Part shown: piece after piece, positions 15,955-24,318 of the stretch
Layout of the letters: each line of letters starts with the position of its first letter
Position numbering within the stretch: position 1 is the stretch's first letter
From: an uncultured Lachnospiraceae bacterium
GTDB lineage: Bacteria; Bacillota; Clostridia; Lachnospirales; Lachnospiraceae
Length of the DNA stretch: 46,880 nt
Reading direction: 5' to 3'
Assembly: GCA_947366105.1 (NCBI GenBank)
Contig: CANAZK010000006.1
Coordinates: forward strand, 1 to 46,880
The notes under the pieces: model-generated
Databases searched by the model: none
Told to the model about the DNA's origin: nothing
What the model saw: only the letters and a program-made list of their open reading frames with translations
Translations under genes and position numbers: made by a program

Positions 15955-18153
15955 ATGAAGCATATTCAGTTTAAAAATATAAAGAAAGAGGATATAAAGG
16001 CGTATTGGAAAGCTCGAAAAGAACGCCGGGAGGCAATTCTTGAGAAGCGGAGAAACAGCGCGTTTGCACAGAAAATGAAGCCGGTGTATAAGGTTATGAA
16101 CCAGCTTTCACTTTTATTGCATGCGCTGTATGCATGCGTATTAAACCTCGTGATTGAAGCTGTTTCTAGGCATTCATTATTTAAAGCATGGGATTATATG
16201 GCTGAATCGCCGTGGACATTTCTCTTTAATGCGTATTTGATTTTTATTACATTTTTAATTGTATATCTGGTGAGAAGAAGAGTATTTACCAGAATACTCG
16301 TCAGCGTATTCTGGCTGGCGCTTGGAACTGCTAACGGATATATGCTTTTAATCCGTGTAACTCCGTTTAATGCTCAGGACTTGAAGGTTCTAGGGGACGC
16401 GGTGACATTATTTGACAAGTATTTTACAGGATTTCAGGGAGTTATGCTGGCAATCGGTATTGTCGCAGTTACCGTGTGGCTGATATCTATGTGGCGGCGG
16501 GGCGGGCAGTATACTGGGAAAATGCACAGATGGATCGCGCTTATCGGAGTTTTGACGGGATTTGGAATTACAGGGTTTCTTACCGATTTTGCGATTGATA
16601 AACGTGTGATTTCAAATTATTTTGGTAATATTGCCTTTGCGTATGAGGATTACGGACTTCCATATTGTTTTTCCGCCAGTTTATTTAATACGGGGATTTC
16701 AGAGCCAAACGGCTACAGTAAGGAAGCGGTTGCAAAAATCAGCAATTATGGCGGAATTATGGAGGCGGAGACTTCTCTTGAAGAAATGCCGAATATCATA
16801 GTGATTCAGTTAGAGTCTTTTTTTGACCCGTACGAGGTGGAATTTTTCACTACATCGGAGGATCCCATTCCAAATTTCAGGAGACTGGCAAAGGAATATT
16901 CCAGCGGCTATTTCAAAGTGCCGTCAGTGGGCGCGGGTACTGCAAATACAGAGTTTGAGGTGTTGACAGGCATGAGCATGCGTTATTTCGGGCCGGGCGA
17001 ATATCCATATAAAACGGTTCTGAAAGAAACGCAGGCAGAAAGCGCTGCGACTGCACTGAAAAAATTCGGATATGGAGCTCATGCTCTGCACAACAATGGA
17101 GGCAATTTTTACAGCCGTGCGGATGTGTTCAATAATATTGGATTTGACAGTTATACAAGTAAAGAATTTATGAATATACTTCAGTTGACTGAAAATGGAT
17201 GGGCTAAGGACAGTATTTTGACGCAGCATATTAAGAACGCTATGGATTCTACAAAGCAGCAGGATTTTGTGTTTGGGATTACGGTGCAGGGACATGGGGA
17301 TTACCCGGAGGAGGAGATCCTTGAGAATCCACGTATTCAGGTAAACGGCTTAGAGGACAAAGGGCGGACTAACGCATGGGAATATTATGTGAACCAGCTT
17401 TACGAGACGGATCAGTTTATTGCAGACCTGATTCAGATGTTGGAGGAAAGAGAAGAACCGACGGTGCTTGTGTTATATGGAGACCATCTGCCGACTATGA
17501 ATTTGGAAGCAAAGGATTTAAAGAGCAGGTATCTTTATAATACTAATTACGTTATTTGGGATAACATGGGACTTCAGAAAAAGGATGAGAATCTTGCTGC
17601 ATACCAGCTTATGGCAGATGTATTTGAGCGTCTTGATATTCATTCGGGAACTGTGTTTAATTATCATCAGAACAGAAGAAAGACGAAGAATTATCTGTCG
17701 GATTTGGAGCTTCTGCAGTATGATATTTTGTATGGAGAGGAATATGTGTATGGCGGGCGGGACAATAATCCGGTTGTCGCCGGTTACATGGAGATGGGAG
17801 TCCTTGATACGATAGTGACGGACATCGTTCCTCATTTGGAGGACACATACAGCTTGTATGGAGAGAATTTTACAAAAAACAGCAGAGTATTTGTAAATGA
17901 TGAGAGACAAGAGGTAATATTTCTGAATAATACTAGAATTGAATTGAAAAATACGAAGCTTGAAAATGGAGATATTATTAAAGTATGCCAGGTAGGGTCA
18001 AGCAACCGTATTTTCAGGGAGTCCGAAGAGTATGCATATTATGAAGGAAGTCTGATAAGTCCGGAGGAATTGCCGAAGGAGGACTCGGAACAGCCGGAGG
18101 ATATGTCGGGTGATACAATGGACGACGGACAAAGTGGTGGTGCAAATGAATAA
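15955..18153 (+). CDS. LtaS-type lipoteichoic acid synthase / sulfatase-family phosphoglycerol transferase
   Basis: 732 residues. A cytoplasmic basic N terminus, about five membrane helices (residues 45-235) and a large extracellular sulfatase-fold domain. Motifs of the LtaS family can be read: VIQLESFF, GAGTANTEFEVLTG (with the catalytic Thr), GITVQGHGDYP and VLVLYGDHLP for the metal site. Such enzymes polymerise glycerol phosphate from phosphatidylglycerol onto a glycolipid or decorate surface glycans. The C terminus is a Glu/Asp-rich tail. The ATG at 15955 has AAGAGG upstream. It follows valS by 29 bases and overlaps folC by 8 bases, so the three may be co-transcribed. The exact acceptor is not known. 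Confidence 0.88.
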   Translation: MKHIQFKNIKKEDIKAYWKARKERREAILEKRRNSAFAQKMKPVYKVMNQLSLLLHALYACVLNLVIEAVSRHSLFKAWDYMAESPWTFLFNAYLIFITFLIVYLVRRRVFTRILVSVFWLALGTANGYMLLIRVTPFNAQDLKVLGDAVTLFDKYFTGFQGVMLAIGIVAVTVWLISMWRRGGQYTGKMHRWIALIGVLTGFGITGFLTDFAIDKRVISNYFGNIAFAYEDYGLPYCFSASLFNTGISEPNGYSKEAVAKISNYGGIMEAETSLEEMPNIIVIQLESFFDPYEVEFFTTSEDPIPNFRRLAKEYSSGYFKVPSVGAGTANTEFEVLTGMSMRYFGPGEYPYKTVLKETQAESAATALKKFGYGAHALHNNGGNFYSRADVFNNIGFDSYTSKEFMNILQLTENGWAKDSILTQHIKNAMDSTKQQDFVFGITVQGHGDYPEEEILENPRIQVNGLEDKGRTNAWEYYVNQLYETDQFIADLIQMLEEREEPTVLVLYGDHLPTMNLEAKDLKSRYLYNTNYVIWDNMGLQKKDENLAAYQLMADVFERLDIHSGTVFNYHQNRRKTKNYLSDLELLQYDILYGEEYVYGGRDNNPVVAGYMEMGVLDTIVTDIVPHLEDTYSLYGENFTKNSRVFVNDERQEVIFLNNTRIELKNTKLENGDIIKVCQVGSSNRIFRESEEYAYYEGSLISPEELPKEDSEQPEDMSGDTMDDGQSGGANE

Positions 18154-19438
18154 AGAGAAGGCAGTGTCATATATCTCAGGCATTCCTAAATTCACAACAA
18201 AGAATTCTCTGGGTCATACCAGGGAATTCCTTGCGCGTTTAGGGAATCCAGAGAAAGGGCGTAAGATAATTCATGTGGCGGGGACAAATGGAAAAGGGTC
18301 GGTCTGCGCATATATGCAGGCAGTCTTGCTGGCAAAAGGAAAGAGGACAGGCATGTTTACTTCTCCGCATTTGATAAGGATGAACGAGCGAATTAAAATT
18401 GACGGGGAAGATATTTCGGATGATGCTTTTCTGCGGGCGTTTATGGAAACGTTACGGGTGACGGAAGAGATGAAGTCAGATGGAATTGCCCATCCCACAT
18501 ATTTTGAATTCTTGTTTGGAATGGCAATGTACTCATTTGCGGTGGCGGATGTGGAATATATCATTTTGGAAACGGGAATCGGTGGACGGCTTGATGCAAC
18601 TAATGCAGTGAAGGAGCCGGCCGTTACGGTGATTACTTCTATCAGCCTGGATCATACAGACATACTGGGCGAATCTGTGAAAGAGATAGCAGAAGAGAAG
18701 GCGGGGATTATAAAGCCGTATGTTCCGGTTGTATTTGCAGATGGAGCGGAAAGTACGCAGGTGATTGAACGTACGGCGGCGAATAAGAAAGCGTCTTGTA
18801 TAAAAATCTCGAAAAATGCGTACGAAATTCTAAAAATTGGAAACAAATATATTGATTTTTCAACAGCCAGTGCGTATGATAGATATACTACGTGGAAACT
18901 TAATAACATTGGAATATATCAGGCAGAAAATGCAATGCTTGCCATAAAAGCAATGGAGTGTCTGTTTCCGGAGGAGGATAATCTTGATTTATGGCGGGAG
19001 GCGCTTCAAAATACCGTATGGCGGGGCAGAATGGAAGAGATTTTTCCCGGTGTTATCATAGACGGAGCCCATAACATAGCGGCGGTTGAAGCGTTTGCCA
19101 ATAGTATAGAACAAAGAGACGGGCGGAAATGTGTAATTTTATTTTCGGCAGTCCGGGATAAAAAATACAAAGAAATGATAGAGTGTCTGTGCCGTAAGGT
19201 TAAGGCGGACGCTTATATTATAACGGAAATCAAGGATGTCCGCGGCATTGAGGCGGAAGCCATTGCCGAGGTGTTCAGACAATATACAGAAACAGAAGTG
19301 CTTGTAGAAAAAGAGATTCAAAGTGCATTTTGGAAAGCGCTTGAGAGAAGGGGAAGCGACGGCAGGCTTTACTGTCTTGGCTCTCTTTATCTTGTGGGGA
19401 TGTTAGAAGAATTAAAAGGAGGCAGTAACAATGCTTAA
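18146..19438 (+). CDS. folC: Folylpolyglutamate synthase / dihydrofolate synthase
   Basis: Adds glutamate to dihydropteroate and folates in the cytosol. 430 residues. The Mur-ligase-type P-loop is at HVAGTNGKGSV near residue 40. ETGIGGRLDATNAV and the SLDHTDILG motif follow, and IIDGAHN opens the C-terminal domain. The ATG at 18146 overlaps the end of the LtaS-like gene, which suggests translational coupling; the ribosome site is weak. The gene ends overlapping a 44-codon reading frame by 8 bases. Confidence 0.95.
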   Translation: MNKEKAVSYISGIPKFTTKNSLGHTREFLARLGNPEKGRKIIHVAGTNGKGSVCAYMQAVLLAKGKRTGMFTSPHLIRMNERIKIDGEDISDDAFLRAFMETLRVTEEMKSDGIAHPTYFEFLFGMAMYSFAVADVEYIILETGIGGRLDATNAVKEPAVTVITSISLDHTDILGESVKEIAEEKAGIIKPYVPVVFADGAESTQVIERTAANKKASCIKISKNAYEILKIGNKYIDFSTASAYDRYTTWKLNNIGIYQAENAMLAIKAMECLFPEEDNLDLWREALQNTVWRGRMEEIFPGVIIDGAHNIAAVEAFANSIEQRDGRKCVILFSAVRDKKYKEMIECLCRKVKADAYIITEIKDVRGIEAEAIAEVFRQYTETEVLVEKEIQSAFWKALERRGSDGRLYCLGSLYLVGMLEELKGGSNNA

Positions 19439-19565
19439 TTTTGAAGAAGAATTGAAAAAATTTAAACCAAGCTTAGAGGTAGAGCAGATTGAAGATGCAG
19501 TTTATCAAGAAGATTTAACGGATATGACCGATATTCTGCGCGAAATGATGCAGCAGACAAAGTAA
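19431..19565 (+). CDS. Conserved-looking 44-residue acidic small protein
   Basis: The frame begins with an ATG at 19431 after AAGGAGGCAG, a strong ribosome site placed inside the end of folC, and ends with TAA at 19563-19565. The product begins MLNFEEELKKFKPSLEVEQI and ends LREMMQQTK; it is acidic and probably helical, with no membrane segment. It overlaps folC by 8 bases and precedes the TPR gene by 22 bases. Strong initiation signal and tight operon spacing argue that it is real. Function unknown. Confidence 0.75.
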   Translation: MLNFEEELKKFKPSLEVEQIEDAVYQEDLTDMTDILREMMQQTK

Positions 19566-19587
19566 GAAAGATTGCGGGGAGAAAGAA

Positions 19588-20946
19588 GTGGAGTATACGA
19601 AAAAACTTATATATCAGTCAAATTACTGGTATAATGACGGGCTTTCCAAGGCCGGAATTCGTGATACATCCGGGGCAATAACTTCGCTTAGAAGGAGTCT
19701 TCAGTATAATAGGGAGAATATTGCAGCAAGAAATCTTCTAGGGCTGGTATATTATGCCAGGGGGGAAGTCGCAGAAGCGCTTGTAGAGTGGATTATCAGT
19801 AAAAATTTTAAAAATTATGAGAATATAGCCAACTATTATATTAAAAAGGTGCAGGAAACGCCGAGTGAACTGGAATCGATGAACAATGCGATTAAGAAGT
19901 ACAACCAGTGTCTGAGCTACTGCGAGCAGGGCGGCGAGGATTTGGCGTTGATTCAGCTTAAGAAGATTGTGATTGCACATCCGTCATTTTTAAAGGCTCA
20001 GCTTCTTTTGGCGCTTTTGTATATGCAGACAGAGCAGTATCCGAAAGCGAGACAGGTGCTCAGAAAAGCACATAAGATGGATACAACGAATGAAATGACG
20101 CTGCGCTACATGCATGAACTGTCTCAGTTAAACAGTAAGAAACTTGCCCGGTTAAAGGAAGATAAGGAACAGACGGTAACATATAATCTCGGGAATGAGA
20201 CGATTATACAGCCGGCGGCGGCGGTAGTAAAGGACAATGGTCCTTTGGCTACAATCATTAATATTTTAATTGGAATCGCCGTGGGGGCGGCCGTGGTATG
20301 GTTTTTGGTTGTTCCGGCAACGAATCAGGCGCAGTCGGAGAAGTTGAATAACGAAGTGGTAAAATACAGCGATCAAATTGCGGCAAAGAACGCAGAGTTA
20401 AGCGCGCTTAAGAAAGAGCTGGAAGGTTACAGGGCTTCCAGTGATCAAACGGCGCAGGCGCAGGCGACAGCCGAGGCCACAAGAGCAAGTTATGAAGCGC
20501 TTATTACTCTGAACGATCATTGGAATTCTTCGGATTATAGCAATGAGACAATGGCACAGGAGCTTCTTCAGATAAAAAGAGAGTCGCTGGCTGAAGCGGG
20601 GGCGGCTTTATACGATGAGATTCATGATGACATAGTGCCCAAGGTCTGTGAGAAGAGATACCAGTCCGGCATGAGAAGCTATGAGGTAAAGAATTATGAC
20701 AACGCGATAGAGTCTTTGGAACTGGTGGTGTCGTTGGATGAAGGCTATGAAAACGGTAACGCCCTGTTTACTTTGGCAAAGATTTATGAAGAGTCGGGAC
20801 GGGCGGATGATGCAAAGGCATCTTACGAAAGGGTTGTGGAATTATATCCGGACTCTGATATAGCAGAAGAGGCGAAGAGCGCGCTGTCATCGCATAATAC
20901 AGGGGAGGCTGGAACCGATCCTGACGGTACAGAGGGAGAAGAATAA
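19588..20946 (+). CDS. TPR membrane protein with coiled coil
   Basis: 452 residues from a GTG at 19588 (GGGGAGAA upstream). Residues 1-185 form tetratricopeptide-type helices (AARNLLGLVYYARGEVAEALVEW, KAQLLLALLYMQTEQYPKARQVLRKA). A membrane helix lies near residue 225 (ATIINILIGIAVGAAVVWFL). A coiled coil (about 250-300) follows, and further TPR units (about 355-435, NALFTLAKIYEESGRADDAKASYERVVELYPDS) should lie outside the membrane. TPR domains on both faces of the membrane suggest a scaffold linking cytoplasmic and envelope partners. The C terminus is a short acidic tail. A strong terminator follows. No specific role recognised. Confidence 0.82.
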   Translation: MEYTKKLIYQSNYWYNDGLSKAGIRDTSGAITSLRRSLQYNRENIAARNLLGLVYYARGEVAEALVEWIISKNFKNYENIANYYIKKVQETPSELESMNNAIKKYNQCLSYCEQGGEDLALIQLKKIVIAHPSFLKAQLLLALLYMQTEQYPKARQVLRKAHKMDTTNEMTLRYMHELSQLNSKKLARLKEDKEQTVTYNLGNETIIQPAAAVVKDNGPLATIINILIGIAVGAAVVWFLVVPATNQAQSEKLNNEVVKYSDQIAAKNAELSALKKELEGYRASSDQTAQAQATAEATRASYEALITLNDHWNSSDYSNETMAQELLQIKRESLAEAGAALYDEIHDDIVPKVCEKRYQSGMRSYEVKNYDNAIESLELVVSLDEGYENGNALFTLAKIYEESGRADDAKASYERVVELYPDSDIAEEAKSALSSHNTGEAGTDPDGTEGEE

Positions 20947-20958
20947 GATTGGTACACA

Positions 20959-20996
20959 AAAGACAGAGAAAAAGAGGAGTTTTCTCTGTCTTTTTA
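20959..20996 (+). terminator. Rho-independent terminator
   Basis: AAAGACAGAGAAAA (20959-20972) pairs perfectly with TTTTCTCTGTCTTT (20980-20993), with a 7-base loop and further T residues. It closes the operon ending with the TPR gene. Confidence 0.92.
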
Positions 20997-21055
20997 TGCG
21001 CACAGGCATCCAAACGAAATATGTCGACAGGCTGACGGATAACCGGCGCACGAGC

Positions 21056-21084
21056 AGAGGAAGAAAATCTCCCTGCTCGATTAT
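21056..21084 (+). promoter_or_regulatory. Possible sigma-H promoter of spoIIA
   Basis: AGAGGAAGA (21056-21064) matches 8 of 9 positions of the sigma-H -35 pattern. After 11 bases, CTCGATTAT (21076-21084) is a weaker -10 with GATT in place of GAAT. Bacillus spoIIA is known to be sigma-H dependent. The site also overlaps a GAGCAG/CTGCTC inverted repeat (21052-21078). Tentative. Confidence 0.35.
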
Positions 21085-21110
21085 AAAATATTAAATAGGG
21101 GGAGCATATC

Positions 21111-21428
21111 ATGAATTACCAGATACAGGAAAACTGCCTGACTATCTATCTGCCGAGGGAGCTTGATCACCATAACGCAGAGGAGATTCGTAAATTATCA
21201 GATCAGCTGATAGAAAGGAATCATATCAAACATGTGATATTTGATTTTAAGGAAACGAATTTTATGGATAGTTCGGGAATCGGTGTCATCATGGGACGCT
21301 ACAAACAAGTAAGCCTTCTAGGGGGAGAAGTATGGGCTTCGCATACGAATGAAAGAATGAGAAAGATATTACTCATGTCAGGAGTTACGAAAATAATGCA
21401 GATATATGAGGAGGAGAAGTGCGTATGA
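21111..21428 (+). CDS. spoIIAA: Anti-sigma F factor antagonist
   Basis: A 105-residue STAS-domain protein. In the forespore the unphosphorylated form displaces sigma F from SpoIIAB. The phosphorylation site motif DSSGIGV lies at residues 53-59, preceded by IFDFKETNFM as expected. The ATG at 21111 follows a GGGGGAG ribosome site. The gene overlaps spoIIAB by 4 bases and starts the spoIIAA-spoIIAB-sigF operon. Confidence 0.97.
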   Translation: MNYQIQENCLTIYLPRELDHHNAEEIRKLSDQLIERNHIKHVIFDFKETNFMDSSGIGVIMGRYKQVSLLGGEVWASHTNERMRKILLMSGVTKIMQIYEEEKCV

Positions 21429-21880
21429 AAAACACAAATGAAATGGAATTGGTTTTTGACAGCAGATCATGCAATGAAGGCTTTGCGAGGGTGACTGTCG
21501 CGGCATTTATGACACAGCTTAATCCTACGCTGGAGGAGGTGTCCGATGTAAAGACCGCAGTTTCAGAGGCGGTTACAAATGCAATTATACACGGATATGA
21601 AAATGAAGTACATAAAATCAGAATTACATGTGCAATTGAGCAGAAGACGCTTCGGATTGAAGTGGAGGACAATGGAAAGGGGATTGAAAATATAAAGCGC
21701 GCTATGGAGCCGCTTTTCACGACAAAGCCGGAACTTGAGCGTTCAGGAATGGGATTTGCATTTATGGAAGCATTCATGGACAAAATAGAGGTAGTTTCGG
21801 AACCGGATAAAGGAACAAAAGTCCTCATGGAAAAAACAATAGGGAAAGGACGGGAGACATGGAGCACACAATCGCTTTAA
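21425..21880 (+). CDS. spoIIAB: Anti-sigma F factor, serine-protein kinase
   Basis: About 151 residues with a GHKL ATPase fold: EAVTNAIIHGY (N box), DNGKGI (G1) and GMGFAFM (G2). It binds and inhibits sigma F and phosphorylates SpoIIAA. The ATG at 21425 overlaps the spoIIAA stop as ATGA and follows GGAGGAG; a GTG at 21419 is possible but less likely. The end overlaps sigF by 22 bases. Confidence 0.97.
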   Translation: MKNTNEMELVFDSRSCNEGFARVTVAAFMTQLNPTLEEVSDVKTAVSEAVTNAIIHGYENEVHKIRITCAIEQKTLRIEVEDNGKGIENIKRAMEPLFTTKPELERSGMGFAFMEAFMDKIEVVSEPDKGTKVLMEKTIGKGRETWSTQSL

Positions 21881-22572
21881 TCAAACGCTCACACGAGGGA
21901 GATGAAGAAGCGAGGACACAGCTTGTAGAAGAAAATGTCGGTCTGATATGGTGTGTGGTCAAACGTTTTTACGGGAGAGGCGCAGAGGCAGAAGACTTGT
22001 TTCAAATAGGAAGCATTGGGCTTCTAAAGGCAATTGATAAATTTGATTTGTCATATGATGTAAAGTTTTCTACCTATGCAGTGCCCATGATTTCCGGGGA
22101 AATTAAAAGGTTTCTCCGGGATGACGGGATGATAAAGGTCAGCCGTTCTTTAAAAGAACTTGCCTATAAAGCATACTTTGCAAAGGAAGAACTTCAGGAA
22201 AAGCTGGGACGGGATCCTACGCTCGAAGAGCTTGCAATGGAGCTTCAGGTCGAAAAAGAGGAACTTGCGATGGCGATGGAATCGGCGGGGGAGGTAGAGT
22301 CTCTTTATAAACCGATTTATCAGCAGGATGGAAATGAGATACAGCTAATGGACAAGCTGGAAGAAAAGGAGGTTCAGGAAGAAAAGATTATTAACCGTAT
22401 GTTGCTGAAGCAGCTTTTGGAACATCTGCAGAAGGAAGAAAGGCAATTGATATATATGCGTTATTTTGCCAATAAAACACAGTCTGAGGTTGGAAAAACG
22501 CTTGGGATCTCCCAAGTGCAGGTCTCGCGGCTGGAGAAAAAAATATTAAGTTATTTGAGAGGAAAGATATAG
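21859..22572 (+). CDS. sigF: RNA polymerase sigma factor F, forespore-specific
   Basis: 237 residues of a group 3 sigma-70 factor. Region 2 reads AEDLFQIGSIGLLKAIDKFD and FSTYAVPMISGEIKRFLRDDG. Region 3 follows (VSRSLKELAYKA). Region 4 has a helix-turn-helix at QSEVGKTLGISQVQVSRLEKK. Its place after spoIIAA and spoIIAB identifies it as sigma F. Translation begins inside the end of spoIIAB (ATG at 21859). Confidence 0.97.
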   Translation: MEHTIALIKRSHEGDEEARTQLVEENVGLIWCVVKRFYGRGAEAEDLFQIGSIGLLKAIDKFDLSYDVKFSTYAVPMISGEIKRFLRDDGMIKVSRSLKELAYKAYFAKEELQEKLGRDPTLEELAMELQVEKEELAMAMESAGEVESLYKPIYQQDGNEIQLMDKLEEKEVQEEKIINRMLLKQLLEHLQKEERQLIYMRYFANKTQSEVGKTLGISQVQVSRLEKKILSYLRGKI

Positions 22573-22588
22573 AGTAGGCATACCCAAT

Positions 22589-22617
22589 GTATATTTTTTC
22601 CGCGATATCACATACTA
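22589..22617 (+). promoter_or_regulatory. Sigma-G-type promoter of the spoVA operon
   Basis: GTATA (22589-22593) matches the sigma-G -35 pattern GHATR. After 17 bases, CATACTA (22611-22617) fully matches the -10 pattern CATNMTA. In Bacillus the spoVA operon is transcribed by sigma G in the forespore. The predicted start is near 22625, about 20 bases before the first gene. Confidence 0.7.
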
Positions 22618-22645
22618 ATATTCAAAAGAAAGGAAGGTGTGTAGT

Positions 22646-22813
22646 ATGGAGAAATCAAGGAAAAGACTGCGGGTATGCCTATTTTGCATTGTGCTTTTGG
22701 CAATTGCGGTGGGATTGATTTATTATTTCTCAGATGTACGTAACGTTAATGAAATAGAAGACGGTGTTCTGATTTCAGGCACGGGTATTAGATTGGAGCG
22801 GTTTGTGCGATGA
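22646..22813 (+). CDS. 55-residue single-helix membrane protein opening the spoVA operon
   Basis: The frame starts at the ATG at 22646 after AAGGAAGGTG and ends with TGA at 22811-22813, overlapping spoVAA by 4 bases (ATGA). The product has a basic start (MEKSRKRLRV), one hydrophobic helix (about residues 10-28) and a short polar tail with NEIEDGVLISGTG. The promoter, ribosome site and overlap all support translation in the forespore. I know of no gene at this place in Bacillus. Function unknown; a partner of the SpoVA channel is an inference from position. Confidence 0.8.
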   Translation: MEKSRKRLRVCLFCIVLLAIAVGLIYYFSDVRNVNEIEDGVLISGTGIRLERFVR

Positions 22814-23469
22814 CGAATGAAACAGTATATATAAAAGCAGATCAGAATGTGGAAGTGAAGAAAAGAGACGTGACGCTGGGGGATATTGCACAGTTTGAAT
22901 GCGCCAATGAAAATGTGGCAACGAGGGTGAAGTCATTAAAATTCATGAAGATACCGGAAGGAAAGCAGCATAGGAGCGTGGTATCTATCTTAAAGATTAT
23001 TGAATGTATACACAAACAGTATCCGGAAATTGACATTCAGAATATGGGGGAGCCGGACATTATCGTTACATTTGAGGATCAAAAGACGCCGAATAATTTT
23101 ATCCATGCGCTGAAAGTTGTCTGTGTTGTTGCGATTACATTTATAGGAGCGGCATTTTCCATTATGACATTTAACAATGACGTAGATACGGTAAATCTGT
23201 TTGGACAAATTTACGAGCTTTTCATGGGCAGTCCAAGCGACGGATTTACAATATTAGAGCTGACTTACAGCGTTGGGCTTATTATCGGTATTCTTGTGTT
23301 CTTCAATCATTTCGGAGGCAAGAAATTCACTGTGGATCCAACGCCTATGGAAGTGGAGATGCGGCTTTATGAAAATGATATCCAGACAACTCTGATTGAG
23401 AGTTATTCAAGAAAGGGGCAGGAGATAGATGTGGGTAAAGCAACTGCTGCTGGCAGTCATAGGACTTAG
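22810..23469 (+). CDS. spoVAA: Stage V sporulation protein AA
   Basis: 219 residues. The soluble N-terminal domain (TVYIKADQNVEVKKRDVTLGDIA) is typical of SpoVAA and is followed by two or three membrane helices (about residues 100-175). SpoVA proteins form the channel that moves dipicolinic acid into the forespore and out at germination. It overlaps the small membrane protein before it and spoVAB after it (41 bases). Confidence 0.94.
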   Translation: MTNETVYIKADQNVEVKKRDVTLGDIAQFECANENVATRVKSLKFMKIPEGKQHRSVVSILKIIECIHKQYPEIDIQNMGEPDIIVTFEDQKTPNNFIHALKVVCVVAITFIGAAFSIMTFNNDVDTVNLFGQIYELFMGSPSDGFTILELTYSVGLIIGILVFFNHFGGKKFTVDPTPMEVEMRLYENDIQTTLIESYSRKGQEIDVGKATAAGSHRT

Positions 23470-23845
23470 CGCGGGCATAACTGTGGCGGCAGGACTCTTC
23501 TCGTTTATTATCAGTCTCGGAGTTGTGTCTGACTTTGCGGACAGAACCCATACAGGAAAGCATGTGCTTCTGTATGAGACAAGCGTTGCACTGGGAGGAA
23601 TTTTAGGAAATATACTCATTATTTATGAAGTACCGATTGGAATGGGAGAGGTTCTTGTGCCGGTATTCGGACTGCTTGCCGGTATTTTTGCGGGATGCTG
23701 GGCGATGGCTCTTGCAGAGATACTGAATGTTTTTCCGATTTTTATCCGCCGCGTAAAACTTCTGAAATGTATCCCTTATATTATTTTAAGCATGGCCATC
23801 GGAAGAGGCGTGGGGGCGCTTATTTTCTTCTTTAACAGATGGTAG
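23429..23845 (+). CDS. spoVAB: Stage V sporulation protein AB
   Basis: 138 residues with four hydrophobic helices and the SpoVAB segment AGLFSFIISLGVVSDFADRT. Part of the dipicolinic acid transport machinery, in the forespore inner membrane. The ATG at 23429 follows GGAGAT and lies inside spoVAA in another frame, so it is translationally coupled. Confidence 0.93.
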   Translation: MWVKQLLLAVIGLSAGITVAAGLFSFIISLGVVSDFADRTHTGKHVLLYETSVALGGILGNILIIYEVPIGMGEVLVPVFGLLAGIFAGCWAMALAEILNVFPIFIRRVKLLKCIPYIILSMAIGRGVGALIFFFNRW

Positions 23846-23856
23846 AAAGGAAGTAT

Positions 23857-24318
23857 ATGGAAAAGGAAAAATTAGAAAAGGAATATGAACAATACGTCAA
23901 AGAGAAAACACCTGTACACAATGTATATATGAATATGCTGAAAGCGTTTATCACAGGAGGGGCTATCTGTGTTATCGGACAGTTTATTCTGAACTACTGC
24001 AAGGGGAAAGGAATTGCCGAGGACATCAGCGCCTCATGGACGTCGCTGTCCCTTGTGTTTCTGAGCGTTCTGCTGACGGGACTTAATGTGTATTACAAGA
24101 TTGCCAAATGGGGCGGAGCAGGAGCGCTTGTACCGATTACAGGATTTGCCAATTCAGTTGCTTCACCGGCAATTGAATATAAAAAGGAAGGCCAGGTATT
24201 CGGAATCGGATGTAAAATATTCACGATTGCGGGGCCGGTGATTTTGTATGGAATTATGACATCATGGACGCTGGGTGTTATTTATTACTTTTTGATTAAA
24301 GCGGGGGTGACATTGTAA
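23857..24318 (+). CDS. spoVAC: Stage V sporulation protein AC
   Basis: About 153 residues. The signature MLKAFITGGAICVIGQ opens the first helix and KWGGAGALVPITGFANSV lies in the middle. In Bacillus SpoVAC acts as a mechanosensitive channel for dipicolinic acid. The ATG at 23857 has AAAGGA upstream, better than the ATG at 23839. The stop overlaps spoVAD as TAATG. Confidence 0.96.
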   Translation: MEKEKLEKEYEQYVKEKTPVHNVYMNMLKAFITGGAICVIGQFILNYCKGKGIAEDISASWTSLSLVFLSVLLTGLNVYYKIAKWGGAGALVPITGFANSVASPAIEYKKEGQVFGIGCKIFTIAGPVILYGIMTSWTLGVIYYFLIKAGVTL

